Of a DNA stretch of 64,000 nucleotides, positions 62,681-64,000 are shown piece by piece. A program made the position numbers and the translations under genes. Origin of the DNA: Heterocephalus glaber (Eukaryota > Chordata > Mammalia > Rodentia > Bathyergidae); NCBI RefSeq assembly GCF_000247695.1, contig NW_004624734.1, positions 8,949,254 through 9,013,253 of the forward strand, given 5' to 3'. The notes beneath the pieces are model-generated. The model had not been told where the DNA came from and did not search any database. It worked only from the letters and a program-made list of their open reading frames with translations. Position 1 is the stretch's first letter. Each line of letters opens with the position of its first letter.

Positions 62681-63180
62681 CCAGAACCAGGCTCCAAAGG
62701 CAAGAACCTTAAAGAGAGGGCTCCTTCCTCCGCCCCTCCTCCATCCCCTTTCCCTGTCTCCCCTCCGGCCCCAGGATCTGTAGGGTTCTAGGATCATCCC
62801 TGCTTCCCTGATCTCAGCTCCACCTGCAGATAAATCTGTCCCTTCCCTACACCCCAGCCCTGGATTTCTGCAGTTTAAAGGCTTAGGAGTGACCCCCAAA
62901 AGCCATGTGTGTGCCCTGCTGAGGCTTCCCTCCTCCCCAGTGGGGATTTGGGCAGTAGAGATGCGAACATCACGCACTTGAACACAGCCCAGGGCTCCTC
63001 ACCTCAGCAAGCGGTGGGAGGAGCGCAGAGGTCTCCCTGGGGACATGGAGTGACCCTGCTCCCGCTTGTGGCCTGGGTAACCTATTACTCTCGCTGTGTC
63101 TTGCTTTCTTTTCCCCTCGAAGCCACTTTTGTTTTCTCTCCTGTCCTCACATGTGAGCCGTGGGGACAGGATGCTCCTAT
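62681..63180. other. Single-copy DNA
   Basis: GC-rich, nothing recognised. Confidence 0.35.
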
Positions 63181-63184
63181 ATAT

Positions 63185-63310
63185 TGACAGTTCTCTGACT
63201 TACCTCATTTAATCCTTACAGCACTGGGCCTGCTGTGATCCCCACTCCTAGGTGAGGGAACACCCCTTAGCTGTTAGCAACATGCCAGGGTCACAGAGGC
63301 CAAAGGGGCA
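63185..63310 (-). repeat. MIR SINE, antisense
   Basis: 'cttacctcatttaatcctta', 'cagcactgggcctgctgtga', 'tccccactcctaggtgaggg' and 'gccagggtcacagagg' follow reversed MIR. Confidence 0.7.
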
Positions 63311-63598
63311 GAGGCACCTCCTGAAGCCTCAGTCCGTCTGCTTCTGTGCTGGACGCATGACTTGTCGGCAGTTCCCAGTCGTTGCTGTTGGTGACAAAGG
63401 TGGAGGGACAGGGTCCCCCCACAAACCTTGCCAGGTTATGGAGGCTCCTACCTTAAAGATGTGGGTGGACTGGGCTCAGTCCAAGCCAACAACTGGGGAG
63501 AGCAAGTGGCCCTTTGCCTGCTGCAGCCTTTGATGTCCATGCCAGGACGTGCCACCCACACTGAGGACGGCTGTGTCATCACACTGAGTTTTTGCAGC
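63311..63598. other. Single-copy DNA
   Basis: Nothing recognised. Confidence 0.35.
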
Positions 63599-63599
63599 T

Positions 63600-63695
63600 A
63601 TTGCCACTGAAGAGGCTGAGAACCAGAGAGGTACAGTGACTCTGCCAGACAAGCTCACAGGTAGTTGAGCCAAGATCCCAATCCACAGTGCAGCA
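63600..63695 (-). repeat. MIR fragment, antisense
   Basis: 'gaagaggctgagaaccagag', 'aggtacagtgactctgccag' and 'gtagttgagccaagatccca' resemble reversed MIR (gaaactgaggcacagagaggttaagtaacttgccc ... gagccgggattcg). Confidence 0.6.
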
Positions 63696-64000
63696 TGATT
63701 TCTGGTCTCAGTGTGTAAGGCTGTTCATTTCCCTCTCTGAGCCTCACCTGAAAGCAGAGACATGTACGGCTACAGCTCCTCCCTCTTGGGTTTGGAATGT
63801 GCTAGGAATGTGAGTGAACACCGAGAGTGGAGAATCATAAGCAGCTGGGAGCCCTGCTGGTCACCTGCAGTCTTTTCTGGAAAAATCAAGGCCGTAGATG
63901 GTGTCTGCTGTCCTCCATGGTCACCCAGCATGCACTCCAAGGTCCAGAGCAAGGCAGCAGGGCTGATAGAGGAGTCTGTTCCTACCAAGGACAGAGCCAT
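63696..64000. other. Single-copy DNA at the window edge
   Basis: A minus frame runs off the end (63770-64000) with no recognisable domain. Any gene starting beyond the window cannot be judged. Confidence 0.35.

Noticed and set aside
1..64000. CRISPR array, operon, prophage or other prokaryotic system
   Set aside because: SINEs, LINEs, MaLR LTRs, MIR and MER relics throughout show mammalian nuclear DNA; no spaced direct repeats of CRISPR type are present.

Overview
This is a stretch of mammalian nuclear DNA with no protein-coding gene that I can support. The open frames are short, overlap on both strands, and lack the domains or splice structure of a real exon. The sequence is dominated by interspersed repeats separated by single-copy DNA. 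The repeats point to a rodent outside the mouse/rat group. There are about ten copies of a tRNA-derived SINE (box A tagctcagtgg, box B agttcgatcc, ending ggtacc plus an A tail). There are also about twelve B1-type SINEs, most of them fused at the 3' end to an ID-like monomer (the B1-dID architecture). A beaver-like genome is my best guess; this is an inference from SINE style, not an identification.

Layout. 1-13 kb: L2 and MIR relics, two B1-dID SINEs, a MER20 relic and mostly single-copy DNA, including AT-rich islands with homeodomain-type sites (about 1.1-1.7 kb and 5.34 kb). 13-25 kb: L1-rich. An L1 3' end at 13.8-14.4 kb sits between unusually long duplicated flanks, a plus-strand L1M relic lies at 15.9-16.5 kb, and two long antisense L1 bodies (17.9-19.9 and 22.6-24.8 kb) carry later SINE insertions. 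A GC-richer piece at 20.8-21.2 kb between them has a TATA-like box and a CpG cluster. 25-40 kb: mostly single-copy DNA with scattered L2, Tigger-like, MIR, L1M, MLT1-like and SINE copies, and an AT-rich conserved-looking island at 34.3-34.8 kb.

40-43 kb holds the most complete mobile element, a non-coding MaLR/ERVL-type provirus: two same-orientation LTRs of about 400 bp, a 5-bp target duplication, a tRNA-Leu-like primer site, a polypurine tract and a SINE inside. 50-61 kb is rich in LTR fragments, including a SINE inside an LTR inside an older LTR (51.2-52.3 kb) and head-to-head or tail-to-tail LTR pairs at 56.0-56.8 and 57.6-58.8 kb. A probable retroposed transcript end (AATAAA plus an encoded A run, minus strand) lies at 55.4-55.8 kb.

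The window reads as intergenic or deep intronic DNA. Its story is successive transposon waves (L2/MIR/MER, then L1M and MLT1-like LTRs, then younger L1, MaLR and B1-dID, then the tRNA-SINE with near-perfect target duplications). Boundaries of old repeats are approximate because they were placed by eye against remembered consensus features.
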